NCBI GenBank assembly: GCA_964552325.1
Contig: CAZKHA010000097.1
Coordinates: forward strand, 1 to 13,103
Length of the DNA: 13,103 nucleotides
DNA from: CAZKCK01 sp964552325
GTDB taxonomy: Bacteria > Bacteroidota > Bacteroidia > Bacteroidales > TTA-H9
Direction of reading: 5' to 3'
Numbering within the stretch: position 1 is the first letter of the stretch; the number at the start of each line of letters is the position of its first letter. Below are positions 1 to 6,855 of the stretch, piece after piece. The position numbers and the translations under genes were made by a program. The notes under the pieces are model-generated. The model was given only the letters and a program-made list of their open reading frames with translations, ran no database searches and had not been told where the DNA came from.

Positions 1-359
1 AAATTGTGCAGGATGAAACATTTGCACCTATCTTGTATTTGATGAAATACGATACCATTGAAGAAGCTATCGCCTTGAACAACAACGTTCCACAGGGATT
101 GTCTTCGGCTTTGTTTACGGATAGCATGCGTGAATCGGAGCGTTTCTTATGTGAAGCGGGTTCCGATTGTGGCATAGCAAATATCAATATTGGTACCTCA
201 GGTGCCGAAATTGGTGGTGCTTTTGGAGGCGAAAAAGAAACAGGTGGTGGACGGGAATCCGGCTCCGACGCTTGGAAGGCTTATATGCGCCGCCAAACCA
301 ATACGTTAAACTATGGAAATGATTTACCTCTAGCCCAAGGAATTCAGTTCGGTTTTTAA
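1..359 (+). CDS. amaB: ALDH7-family semialdehyde dehydrogenase (L-piperidine-6-carboxylate / alpha-aminoadipic semialdehyde dehydrogenase), C-terminal part
   Basis: Only the last 119 or so codons are present; the frame is open to the window edge (IVQDETFAPIL...), so the GTG at position 6 is an internal valine codon and not a start. The segment closely matches the C-terminus of ALDH7A1/antiquitin-type enzymes as I know them: ETFAPILY, then QGLSSALFT, then the long conserved block around GSDCGIANINIGTSGAEIGG, GGGRESGSDAWK.YMRR and DLPLAQGIQF. The catalytic Cys and Glu lie upstream of the window. Family members oxidise the semialdehyde of 2-aminoadipate (in equilibrium with piperidine-6-carboxylate) to 2-aminoadipate with NAD+, in cytosolic lysine catabolism. 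The next gene, pruA, does the equivalent step for proline, so this may be a small amino-acid degradation cluster. The gene symbol is by family; substrate is inferred. Confidence 0.9.
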   Translation, partial: IVQDETFAPILYLMKYDTIEEAIALNNNVPQGLSSALFTDSMRESERFLCEAGSDCGIANINIGTSGAEIGGAFGGEKETGGGRESGSDAWKAYMRRQTNTLNYGNDLPLAQGIQFGF

Positions 360-383
360 ACCGTAGCCTACTTAAATATTCTT

Positions 384-416
384 ATGCCTACTTGCATTAT
401 ATATGTTGGTAGGCAT
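384..416 (+). terminator. Hairpin after the ALDH7 gene, probable terminator
   Basis: ATGCCTAC (384-391) and GTAGGCAT (409-416) form a perfect 8-bp stem around a 17-nt loop, 25 bp after the stop codon. It is followed by the T/A-rich TTCTATATAAG, which is not a clean T-run, so termination may be weak. The remaining spacer to pruA (417-556) shows no promoter I can defend. Confidence 0.45.
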
Positions 417-556
417 TTCTATATAAGCATGTACCCAAATTATGTTGGCATGGGCTCTTGTTTGCAAAAAGTGGCGAGCAATCTTGTTTAGATTATATCT
501 AAATTATATGAACATTCTTGCGGCTTCTAATGTTGCTTAGGTAAATATTAATTACC

Positions 557-2191
557 ATGTCAAGAGGATTATTCCACGTTCCCAATGCATATAATGAACC
601 CGTACTAAATTATGCACCCGGTTCATCAGAAAAGTTAGAAGTAAAAAAAGCTTTAAGCCAACTTAAATCACAAGTTATTGATATACCAATGATTATTGGT
701 GGGCAAGAAGTTCGCACGCAAGATGTGCGACCCATAAGGGCGCCGCATGAGCATGCACATATACTCGGTTATTATCACCATGGTGAAGCCCAGCACGTTA
801 CCGATGCAATTGATGCTGCCTTAAAAGCAAGGGCGCATTGGCAGGAGTTAAGCTGGGACAGCCGAGCTGCCGTCTTTTTGAAAGCTGCCGATTTGGTGTC
901 TGGACCTTACCGTCCAATTATCAACGCAGCCTCTATGTTAGGACAGTCAAAAAACATCTACCAAGCCGAGATTGATGCTGCTTGCGAATTTGCCGATTTC
1001 CTTCGCTACAACGTACAGTTTATGGTGGAGATATATAATGAGCAGCCTGTATCGCCCAAAGGTGTTTGGAACCGCATGGAATGGCGCCCACTCGAAGGAT
1101 TTGTTTATTCTGTGACTCCGTTCAATTTCACTTCAATAGCCGCCAATCTTTCGGCAGCACCCGCTTTAATGGGTAATGTAGTAGTTTGGAAACCTGCAAA
1201 TACCCAAATTTATTCGGCTAAAGTAATCATGGATATTTTCAAGGAAGCCGGACTGCCCGATGGCGTAATAAATATGGTATTTGTGGATGGGCCAACAGGT
1301 GGAAAGGTAATGTCGCACCACCCTGATTTTGTGGGTGTTCACTTTACTGGTTCCAATGAGGTATTTAACAAAATCTGGAAAAAGATCGGCGAGAATGTTG
1401 CCATTTACAATACCTTCCCAAAAATTGTTGGTGAAACTGGCGGTAAAGACTTTGTAATAGCCCATCATTCGGCTAATGCCAAGCAAGTAGCCACAGCATT
1501 ATCACGCGGAGCCTTTGAATATCAAGGGCAAAAATGCTCAGCAGCCTCAAGAGCGTATATCCCTGATAATCTATGGGATGATGTAAAGAAATACTTAGTG
1601 GCTGACTTGGCGTCGTTTAAAATGGGTAGCCCAGAAGACTTTACAAACTTTATTAATGCCGTTATTGATGAACGAGCCTTCGATAAGATCACTTCGTATA
1701 TACAACAAGCTAAAAATGATTCGGATACAGTTGAAATAATCGCGGGTGGAAATTTTGATAAAACCATTGGTTATTTTATAGAGCCAACAGTGCTTCTAAC
1801 TAAGGATCCTCAATACATTACTATGCGCGAAGAGATTTTTGGCCCAGTACTGACCATTTATGTGTATCCGGCTGGTGAATTTGATGAAACCTTGACGTTG
1901 GTTGACAAAACATCGCCCTATGCCTTAACGGGTGCCATTTTCTCCACCGATCGGTTTGCTATAGATAAAGCCTTTCAGCGCTTGTCGAATGCCGCTGGCA
2001 ATTTTTATATTAACGATAAACCAACTGGCGCCGTAGTAGGCCAACAGCCTTTTGGAGGTGCCCGCGCTTCCGGAACCAATGATAAATCAGGTTCTTACTT
2101 AAATTTGCTGCGTTGGGTTTCTCCACGTACCATCAAAGAGAACTTTGCGCCGCCAACGGATTATTCCTATCCTTTTTTGTTGGAATCGTAA
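557..2191 (+). CDS. pruA: L-glutamate gamma-semialdehyde dehydrogenase (1-pyrroline-5-carboxylate dehydrogenase)
   Basis: 544 residues, the usual length for a stand-alone P5C dehydrogenase of the ALDH4 type. It oxidises glutamate gamma-semialdehyde (from proline or ornithine) to glutamate with NAD+ in the cytosol. Visible motifs: TPFNF (187-191) with the catalytic-site Asn190; the FTGS nucleotide-binding segment at 263-266; Glu293 in KIVGETGGKDFV; the nucleophile Cys327 in EYQGQKCSAASR; EEIFGPVL; and the family-typical end QQPFGGARASGTNDKSGS. The N-terminus (fHVPxxxNEPVxxYAPGS) is also characteristic of this branch. The ATG at 557 fits the family start; no Shine-Dalgarno sequence is seen, as is common in Bacteroidota. 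The gene is intact and followed by a good terminator. No proline dehydrogenase (putA-like) gene is in the window. Confidence 0.96.
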   Translation: MSRGLFHVPNAYNEPVLNYAPGSSEKLEVKKALSQLKSQVIDIPMIIGGQEVRTQDVRPIRAPHEHAHILGYYHHGEAQHVTDAIDAALKARAHWQELSWDSRAAVFLKAADLVSGPYRPIINAASMLGQSKNIYQAEIDAACEFADFLRYNVQFMVEIYNEQPVSPKGVWNRMEWRPLEGFVYSVTPFNFTSIAANLSAAPALMGNVVVWKPANTQIYSAKVIMDIFKEAGLPDGVINMVFVDGPTGGKVMSHHPDFVGVHFTGSNEVFNKIWKKIGENVAIYNTFPKIVGETGGKDFVIAHHSANAKQVATALSRGAFEYQGQKCSAASRAYIPDNLWDDVKKYLVADLASFKMGSPEDFTNFINAVIDERAFDKITSYIQQAKNDSDTVEIIAGGNFDKTIGYFIEPTVLLTKDPQYITMREEIFGPVLTIYVYPAGEFDETLTLVDKTSPYALTGAIFSTDRFAIDKAFQRLSNAAGNFYINDKPTGAVVGQQPFGGARASGTNDKSGSYLNLLRWVSPRTIKENFAPPTDYSYPFLLES

Positions 2192-2201
2192 AGAAAAGAA
2201 C

Positions 2202-2229
2202 GGGGAACCCAAGTGGTTCCTCTTTTTTT
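2202..2229 (+). terminator. Rho-independent terminator of pruA
   Basis: GGAACC (2204-2209) pairs with GGTTCC (2215-2220) around a CAAGT loop; the stem can be lengthened by a G-T and a G-C pair. A TC and seven T residues follow (2221-2229). It begins 10 bp after the pruA stop and directly abuts the riboswitch promoter, insulating the B12 operon from pruA. Confidence 0.85.
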
Positions 2230-2230
2230 G

Positions 2231-2238
2231 TACTTTTG
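2231..2238 (+). promoter_or_regulatory. Bacteroidota-type -7 element driving the cobalamin riboswitch operon
   Basis: TACTTTTG matches the Bacteroidota -7 consensus TAnnTTTG. Transcription would start about 7 bases downstream, near 2245, which is just where the riboswitch P1 stem begins (2246). No good TTG -33 element is seen at the expected distance, because that space is occupied by the pruA terminator hairpin. Confidence 0.6.
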
Positions 2239-2245
2239 CACCGTC

Positions 2246-2439
2246 TTGGTGCCTGTATCATCTCGCTATGATTAAGGCTTAATAGGGAATCGGGTGAAAA
2301 GCCCGAACAGTACCCGCTGCTGTAATCTCATTCAAGACTTTCTGAAACACAAGCCACTGTTTAGCACATAATTAACAAACCGTGCACGATGGGAAGGCGT
2401 CAGAAAGTGAGTAAGTCAGAAGACCTGCCAAAACACCAA
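2246..2439 (+). promoter_or_regulatory. Cobalamin (adenosylcobalamin-type) riboswitch aptamer
   Basis: All landmark parts of the class are present in order. The closing stem is TTGGTG (2246-2251) with CACCAA (2434-2439). Then come GGTGCC at 2248; the conserved AATAGGGAAT (2281-2290); P4 CGGG/CCCG (2291-2294, 2302-2305); P5 CAG/CTG (2308-2310, 2317-2319) with loop TACCCG; and CTGTAATC. A 9-bp arm follows, ACTTTCTGA (2337-2345) with TCAGAAAGT (2400-2408), containing GCCACTG (2353-2359) and GGGAAGGC (2391-2398). The 3' box is GTAAGTCAGAAGACCTGCC (2411-2429). It lies 5' of a BtuB/BtuG-like operon, matching its expected role of repressing cobalamin uptake genes when the ligand is abundant. Ligand subtype was not determined. 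Confidence 0.97.
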
Positions 2440-2500
2440 AATATCAAGGCTTTCGGGTTAAAAGCTAGGCATATCACCACCTTTTGGCAGCGATATATCC
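2425..2500 (+). promoter_or_regulatory. Riboswitch expression platform: P13 kissing-loop hairpin and a 9-nt alternative pairing
   Basis: GGCTTT (2448-2453) and AAAGCT (2461-2466) form a P13-like hairpin whose loop CGGGTTA (2454-2460) is complementary over 5 nt to ACCCG (2312-2316) in aptamer loop L5, the expected L5-L13 kissing interaction. In addition CTGCCAAAA (2425-2433), the aptamer's 3' edge, is perfectly complementary to TTTTGGCAG (2482-2490), so an alternative fold could break the aptamer. A T6 run at 2503-2508 follows. Whether control is by transcription termination or translation cannot be decided from this reading. The rest of the leader to 2566 shows nothing else recognisable. Confidence 0.6.
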
Positions 2501-2566
2501 AGTTTTTTATTTATCCGGGTTTTGAGGTTCACTCACAACGTATGTTTAACCTTTAAAATCTGTATT

Positions 2567-3862
2567 ATGCAATTCTTTACCAATTTCAAAAAAAGACTTA
2601 TCTTACTAGCATTAGTTGCATTGCCATTTGCCCTTAGTGCACAAACTCCAGGAAACCGCCAGATTATTACGGCAAATGGAGGATTGTTCGAAGTTAACCT
2701 TCCGTACAATGATTTTGTTACTGTTCAGGCAGTGGACCCCGTAACAAACCAAGTTCTTGTTTTCGATACAATTAAAACGCAATCAGTTCAAGATGTTGTA
2801 GTTAGTGGAAACTTTGCTTACGTAGCTGCACAAGACTCGGTTGTGAAGTACGACATCACCACTTATACACGCGCAGCAACGGCTTTGGTAGAAGGAGTTA
2901 ACAAACTGGCAGTTTATAACAATATGCTCCTTATAACAAGGCAATACCCTGTTACAGAAAAGTTTGTACAGGTTCGTTCAACATCTGACCTGAGCCTACT
3001 AAAGGAATTTAGCGAAATTTCGGGCGAATCGGCTGGAATTTTGGTTAAGGGCACTAAAGCCTATATAGCCGTAAATGGCGGCTGGGCTGGGACTTCCGGC
3101 AAAATAGCCATTTTGGATATGGTTACAGTGCGTTTTGAGCAAGAAATAGATTTAGGTGCCGATGCAATTGGAATTTACAACCTTTTCCGCTTTAAAGAGA
3201 ATATTGTGAGCGTAAACCGCACACCTTATGGTGGGACCTCAGGAAGCCTAACGATGCTCGACCCAAGCAATCATTTTACAACCACCGTTTACAATGCCAA
3301 TATAGGAACGGGTTATCAGGTTTACAACAAAATCTTATACGTTGGTATTAATGGAAACCTTGGATCGTTTGACCTAAATTCTATGGCTGTAATAAATCCA
3401 ACATTAATAGAAAACCCAGCCGCTGCATCGTTTGGGAGTATTTCGAGCGCTTGCCTCGATACATTAAATATGAAGTTTTATGTGAATGCCTCCGATTACT
3501 TTTCATTCGGACAGGGTTATGTTTACAACTTTACGGGCGATTCAATTGGTGCTTATACAAGTGGTATTTCTAATGAAGCTATCGCAATAGACTACAGCTC
3601 AGTTACTGGCGTTGCAAATCATTCTTCAATGGGTCTTTCAGTTTATCCAAACCCCTGTTCAACAAAACTATCCATCATTGATTTGCCTTCAAATTCACTA
3701 GTTTCTATTTATTCTATTGAAGGCCAGCTAGTTTTTCATGAAACTGTTCAAGCCCCCCAGACACATTTTTGCATGGATGTTAACCAACTTACGAAAGGAG
3801 TTTATATGTTGGTTGTAACTCAAAATCAACAAATTTACCGTTCTAAGTTTATAAAGAACTAG
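2567..3862 (+). CDS. T9SS-secreted YncE-like beta-propeller protein, first gene of the cobalamin riboswitch operon
   Basis: 431 residues. I chose the ATG at 2567 because it begins a clear signal peptide (MQFFTNFKKRLILLALVALPFALSAQ, cut near residue 25); the TTG at 2522 would add 15 residues with no sense as a leader. Residues about 27-345 carry repeated short beta-strand segments of the YncE/NHL-propeller type (for example FAYVAAQDSVVKYDITT, KAYIAVNGGW..GKIAILDM, ILYVGINGNLGSFDLN). Residues 357-431 are a T9SS type A sorting domain, starting LSVYPNPCSTKLSI and ending in a KGVYMLVV...KFIKN pattern, so the protein should be exported by T9SS and attached to or released from the cell surface. It lies directly under the riboswitch and 1 bp before the next gene. 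Its fold resembles the BtuG-like protein at the operon's end, so corrinoid binding is a reasonable guess, but that is inference. Family-level function is otherwise unknown to me. Confidence 0.85.
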   Translation: MQFFTNFKKRLILLALVALPFALSAQTPGNRQIITANGGLFEVNLPYNDFVTVQAVDPVTNQVLVFDTIKTQSVQDVVVSGNFAYVAAQDSVVKYDITTYTRAATALVEGVNKLAVYNNMLLITRQYPVTEKFVQVRSTSDLSLLKEFSEISGESAGILVKGTKAYIAVNGGWAGTSGKIAILDMVTVRFEQEIDLGADAIGIYNLFRFKENIVSVNRTPYGGTSGSLTMLDPSNHFTTTVYNANIGTGYQVYNKILYVGINGNLGSFDLNSMAVINPTLIENPAAASFGSISSACLDTLNMKFYVNASDYFSFGQGYVYNFTGDSIGAYTSGISNEAIAIDYSSVTGVANHSSMGLSVYPNPCSTKLSIIDLPSNSLVSIYSIEGQLVFHETVQAPQTHFCMDVNQLTKGVYMLVVTQNQQIYRSKFIKN

Positions 3863-3863
3863 C

Positions 3864-4850
3864 ATGTATTATAGGTCGGTTTTGTTGGCTTGTGCATCCA
3901 TCTTGGTATGCTCAGGTGTTTTTGCACAGTTTCCGGATGCCGCAGGAATGCCCGGAAGCACTGCCATTAAATACGATAGTAGTAGCATAATCGGCTGGGC
4001 CACGCAGTGTGTTGTAGAGCGTGGTTTGGCCGATATCCAAGTGCCCGAAAATGGCTACGCATCGTATGGCGAAGCCGAAAATGCAACTGGTAGCAGCGAT
4101 GGCAATCCCTTATCAAGTATAAGCCTTGGCGACAAAGGTGTTGCAACGGTATCTTTTGCACAGCCCTTTGGTGATAAACCCGGAAATGATTTTGCTGTTT
4201 TTGAGAATAGTTTTTCCGATGATTTCCTTGAGCTAGCCTTGGTATCTGTTAGCAGCGATGGAGATAGTTTTTACACATTCCCATCCTATTCACTAAGCGA
4301 TACACTCACACAAATTGGCACATTCGGAATCCTTAATCCTACCAAAATACACAACCTTGCAGGCAAATACAGGGCTGGCTTTGGCACACCTTTCGACCTA
4401 AATGAGCTAAGCCATATTTTAACGCTTGATATACAGCATATCACCCACGTTCGCATTACCGATGTGTGTGGTTCGATTAATCCATTGTATGCCACACGTG
4501 ATGTTGAGAACAGAATAATCAATGATCCTTATCCAACGCCTTTTAATACAAGTGGTTTCGATTTGGATGGCGTAGCAATCGTTTCGACTCCAGCCTCCGG
4601 AAATCCTAATATAATGGACCAATCCATTCGTTTTGGGCCCAATCCAGCCACGCGTTTATTGTTTGTCACTTTTCCAGAACCTACGTCGGGTTCTTATGTA
4701 ATTTCAACCCTTTTAGGAAATGCTGTAAGTGCGGGTAACCTAATAAATGGAACCAACGAAATTTCGCTGGCACACATACCAAATGGCATTTACTGCATTA
4801 CGGTAAATACAACTACAACCAGGTTTGTTAAAACCTTTATAAAGCGCTAG
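3864..4850 (+). CDS. T9SS-secreted beta-sandwich-type surface protein in the B12 operon
   Basis: 328 residues with a signal peptide (MYYRSVLLACASILVCSGVFAQ, cut near residue 21). The body (about 23-245) resembles a family often labelled just 'cell surface protein', with motifs I recognise: a GEAENATGSSDGNPLSSISLGDKG-like glycine-rich stretch, PGNDFAVFENSFSD, ELALVSVSSDGDSF, NLAGKYRAGFGTPFDLNEL, HVRITDVCG and SGFDLDGVAIV. The acidic, Gly/Asn-rich loops suggest a jelly-roll-like fold, possibly with metal sites. Residues 255-328 are a T9SS type A sorting domain (IRFGPNPATR... IPNGIYCITV...KTFIKR). It starts 1 bp after the propeller gene and ends 7 bp before the receptor gene, so co-expression is very likely. 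It could be a functional counterpart of Bacteroides BtuH (a second class of B12-binding surface protein), but I see no sequence proof of homology to BtuH. Confidence 0.8.
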   Translation: MYYRSVLLACASILVCSGVFAQFPDAAGMPGSTAIKYDSSSIIGWATQCVVERGLADIQVPENGYASYGEAENATGSSDGNPLSSISLGDKGVATVSFAQPFGDKPGNDFAVFENSFSDDFLELALVSVSSDGDSFYTFPSYSLSDTLTQIGTFGILNPTKIHNLAGKYRAGFGTPFDLNELSHILTLDIQHITHVRITDVCGSINPLYATRDVENRIINDPYPTPFNTSGFDLDGVAIVSTPASGNPNIMDQSIRFGPNPATRLLFVTFPEPTSGSYVISTLLGNAVSAGNLINGTNEISLAHIPNGIYCITVNTTTTRFVKTFIKR

Positions 4851-4857
4851 CTATATT

Positions 4858-6855
4858 GTGATTAAGAATTGCTTACTTGTTTTGGCTTTGTTGCTTCTAA
4901 TTGGTAATGAAAGTATCGCCCAGCTTTCGTTACCCGTAGAGCCTTATCTACAAGAAAGCAGAAAAGATCCTGTTTCCTACACTGATGTGCAGACATGGCC
5001 TGACACTGTTAAAATTTCTGGAGTAACCATTCAAGGTCAGCAAACATCAACAAATCACAGCTTTACCATTGTTTCAATTGATTCTTTGGCGCTAAGACGT
5101 CATGAAAACAGCAACATAGGTGAATTATTGAAAGAAAGTTCCAACGTCTTTATTAAATCTTATGGACAAGGTGGTTTAGCCACTCCATCATTCAGGGGTA
5201 CAGGCGCTTCGCACACACAAGTGCTTTGGAATGGGGTAGCTTTAAATTCTCCGATGCTCGGACAGACCGATTTTTCAATGGTTCCCGTTTTTTTTACCGA
5301 TCAGCTTACCGTTTACCAAAGCGGTTCAGCACTTGGTAAAGGCAGTTCCTTGCCTGGGGGAAGCATCCTTTTCGAGAATCTGCCAAGGTGGGAAGTAAAG
5401 CATGAGGCAAATCTATCCTCATCTATTGGAAGTTTTGGATACAAAGGTGTTTTTGCTGGGGTGCGTACAACACGAAAACACTTACACCTTTCGGCCAAAT
5501 TATTTATAAATGAAGCAACCAATGATTTCTCATTTAAGAATACTGCCCTAAGCAAAACCAATCCTCCTAATGAAACCCGTGTTGATGCAGGCTATTCGCA
5601 AAAAGCAGCGCTGATTGAACTTTACAATCAACTTAATTCGAAGAACCAACTAACACTGCGAACTTGGCTCCAACAAACCCATAGGCAAGTGCCTCAACCA
5701 ATGATTGTTCTAAAAAGACCGGGTAACGAATACCAAGACCAATCGTTTATACGCACCATGGCTAATTGGGATTACTTTGGAACCAGCATGCAAGTAAACA
5801 CAACGGCCTCATGGTTTTATGAAGATTTTTTCTATAGGAACATCATCTCAGAGATTTCTTCACACAACTTCACCAACTCTTTACAGTTGCAAAGCACGGC
5901 ACACCTAAAGGTAAAGTATTTGGGTAAAGTGAGTTTTTCTGGAAGATTAGATGGCCATTTTGTAAACTCATCGAATTATAACGAGCAGAAAACTCAGTTA
6001 ATCCATTCATATAACGTGCATCTTTACAGGGATTTAAATCTTTTTGGAGAATTTAAACTTGGGTTTCAGGCCCAAATTGTAGATGGAAAACGTAGTCCAT
6101 TGCTACCATCGCTAGGTTATAAGGTTTTCGTGCTTAAACCCAAGTCTTTATTTATTACCGCTTCCATAGCAGGTACTTACCATTCCCCTTCATTAAATGA
6201 TTTGTATTGGGTGCCGGGTGGCAATCCGATGTTGCAACCCGAAAAAGGTTTTACTTCAGAGCTTGGTTTCGGCTTCGATGTTAAAGATAAATGGTTTAAA
6301 ACCCTTAATTTGAATGTGGTTGGTTTTTATTCGCGTATCCATAACTTAATAATATGGCTGCCCGATTCGGTGTTTACCTATTGGAAGCCCTATAACATGA
6401 AGGCAGTCAGCAATAAAGGAATGGAGGTTCGATTTAGCAGCGAGAAGGTTATTGGCAGTTTGAATTGCAGTGCAATAGCTAATTATACTTTTACCATAGC
6501 TAGAACCACCGATGGAATCTCGGCTGACGATGCTTCTATTGGCAAACAATTGATTTATACGCCTCAACATACTTTAAACACACGAATCGTTGTAAGCAGA
6601 AATCAAGTCGCTGTTTTTTATTTGTTTGAATATGTAGGTAAGCGTTTTACAAGTAGCGATAATACCCGTTATATGCCAGCCTATTGCCTGCACCACGCCA
6701 CGCTTGGGTATGCTTTCAAATTCCTGAAAATAAAAACCGAGCTGCAATTTCAAGTAAACAATATCCTCAATTCGAGTTATCAATCTATTGCTTGGCAGCC
6801 CATGCCTGGCCGTAACTTTCGATTGAGTCTGAAATTTAATTTAAGTAAAAAATGA
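4858..6855 (+). CDS. btuB: BtuB-like TonB-dependent outer-membrane receptor, predicted cobalamin/corrinoid transporter
   Basis: 665 residues. The start is a GTG at 4858; no in-frame ATG precedes the signal peptide (MIKNCLLVLALLLLIGNESIAQ), so GTG is the only sensible choice. Residues about 50-60 (TVKISGVTIQG) may hold the TonB box. The plug domain covers about 70-180, with the typical ALRRHENSNIGELLKESSNV, GGLATPSFRGTGASHTQVLWNG and LPGGSI motifs. The rest is a beta-barrel with alternating aromatic/polar strands, ending FQVNNILNSSYQSIAW...GRNFRLSLKFNLSKK, a classic receptor C-terminus. There is no N-terminal carboxypeptidase-like domain, so it is not a SusC-type protein. The cobalamin riboswitch upstream and the overlapping BtuG-like gene downstream (ATGA overlap at 6852-6855) support vitamin B12 as substrate. 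The inner-membrane BtuCDF genes and TonB are not in the window. Transport is driven by TonB-ExbB-ExbD in the known family. Confidence 0.9.
   Translation: MIKNCLLVLALLLLIGNESIAQLSLPVEPYLQESRKDPVSYTDVQTWPDTVKISGVTIQGQQTSTNHSFTIVSIDSLALRRHENSNIGELLKESSNVFIKSYGQGGLATPSFRGTGASHTQVLWNGVALNSPMLGQTDFSMVPVFFTDQLTVYQSGSALGKGSSLPGGSILFENLPRWEVKHEANLSSSIGSFGYKGVFAGVRTTRKHLHLSAKLFINEATNDFSFKNTALSKTNPPNETRVDAGYSQKAALIELYNQLNSKNQLTLRTWLQQTHRQVPQPMIVLKRPGNEYQDQSFIRTMANWDYFGTSMQVNTTASWFYEDFFYRNIISEISSHNFTNSLQLQSTAHLKVKYLGKVSFSGRLDGHFVNSSNYNEQKTQLIHSYNVHLYRDLNLFGEFKLGFQAQIVDGKRSPLLPSLGYKVFVLKPKSLFITASIAGTYHSPSLNDLYWVPGGNPMLQPEKGFTSELGFGFDVKDKWFKTLNLNVVGFYSRIHNLIIWLPDSVFTYWKPYNMKAVSNKGMEVRFSSEKVIGSLNCSAIANYTFTIARTTDGISADDASIGKQLIYTPQHTLNTRIVVSRNQVAVFYLFEYVGKRFTSSDNTRYMPAYCLHHATLGYAFKFLKIKTELQFQVNNILNSSYQSIAWQPMPGRNFRLSLKFNLSKK

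Noticed and set aside
461..540. Promoter for pruA
   Set aside because: TTTG and A/T-rich motifs occur, but no TAnnTTTG box with acceptable spacing could be found.
2522..2566. TTG start extending the propeller protein by 15 residues
   Set aside because: The extension lies in the leader after the riboswitch and precedes an excellent signal peptide that begins at the ATG at 2567.
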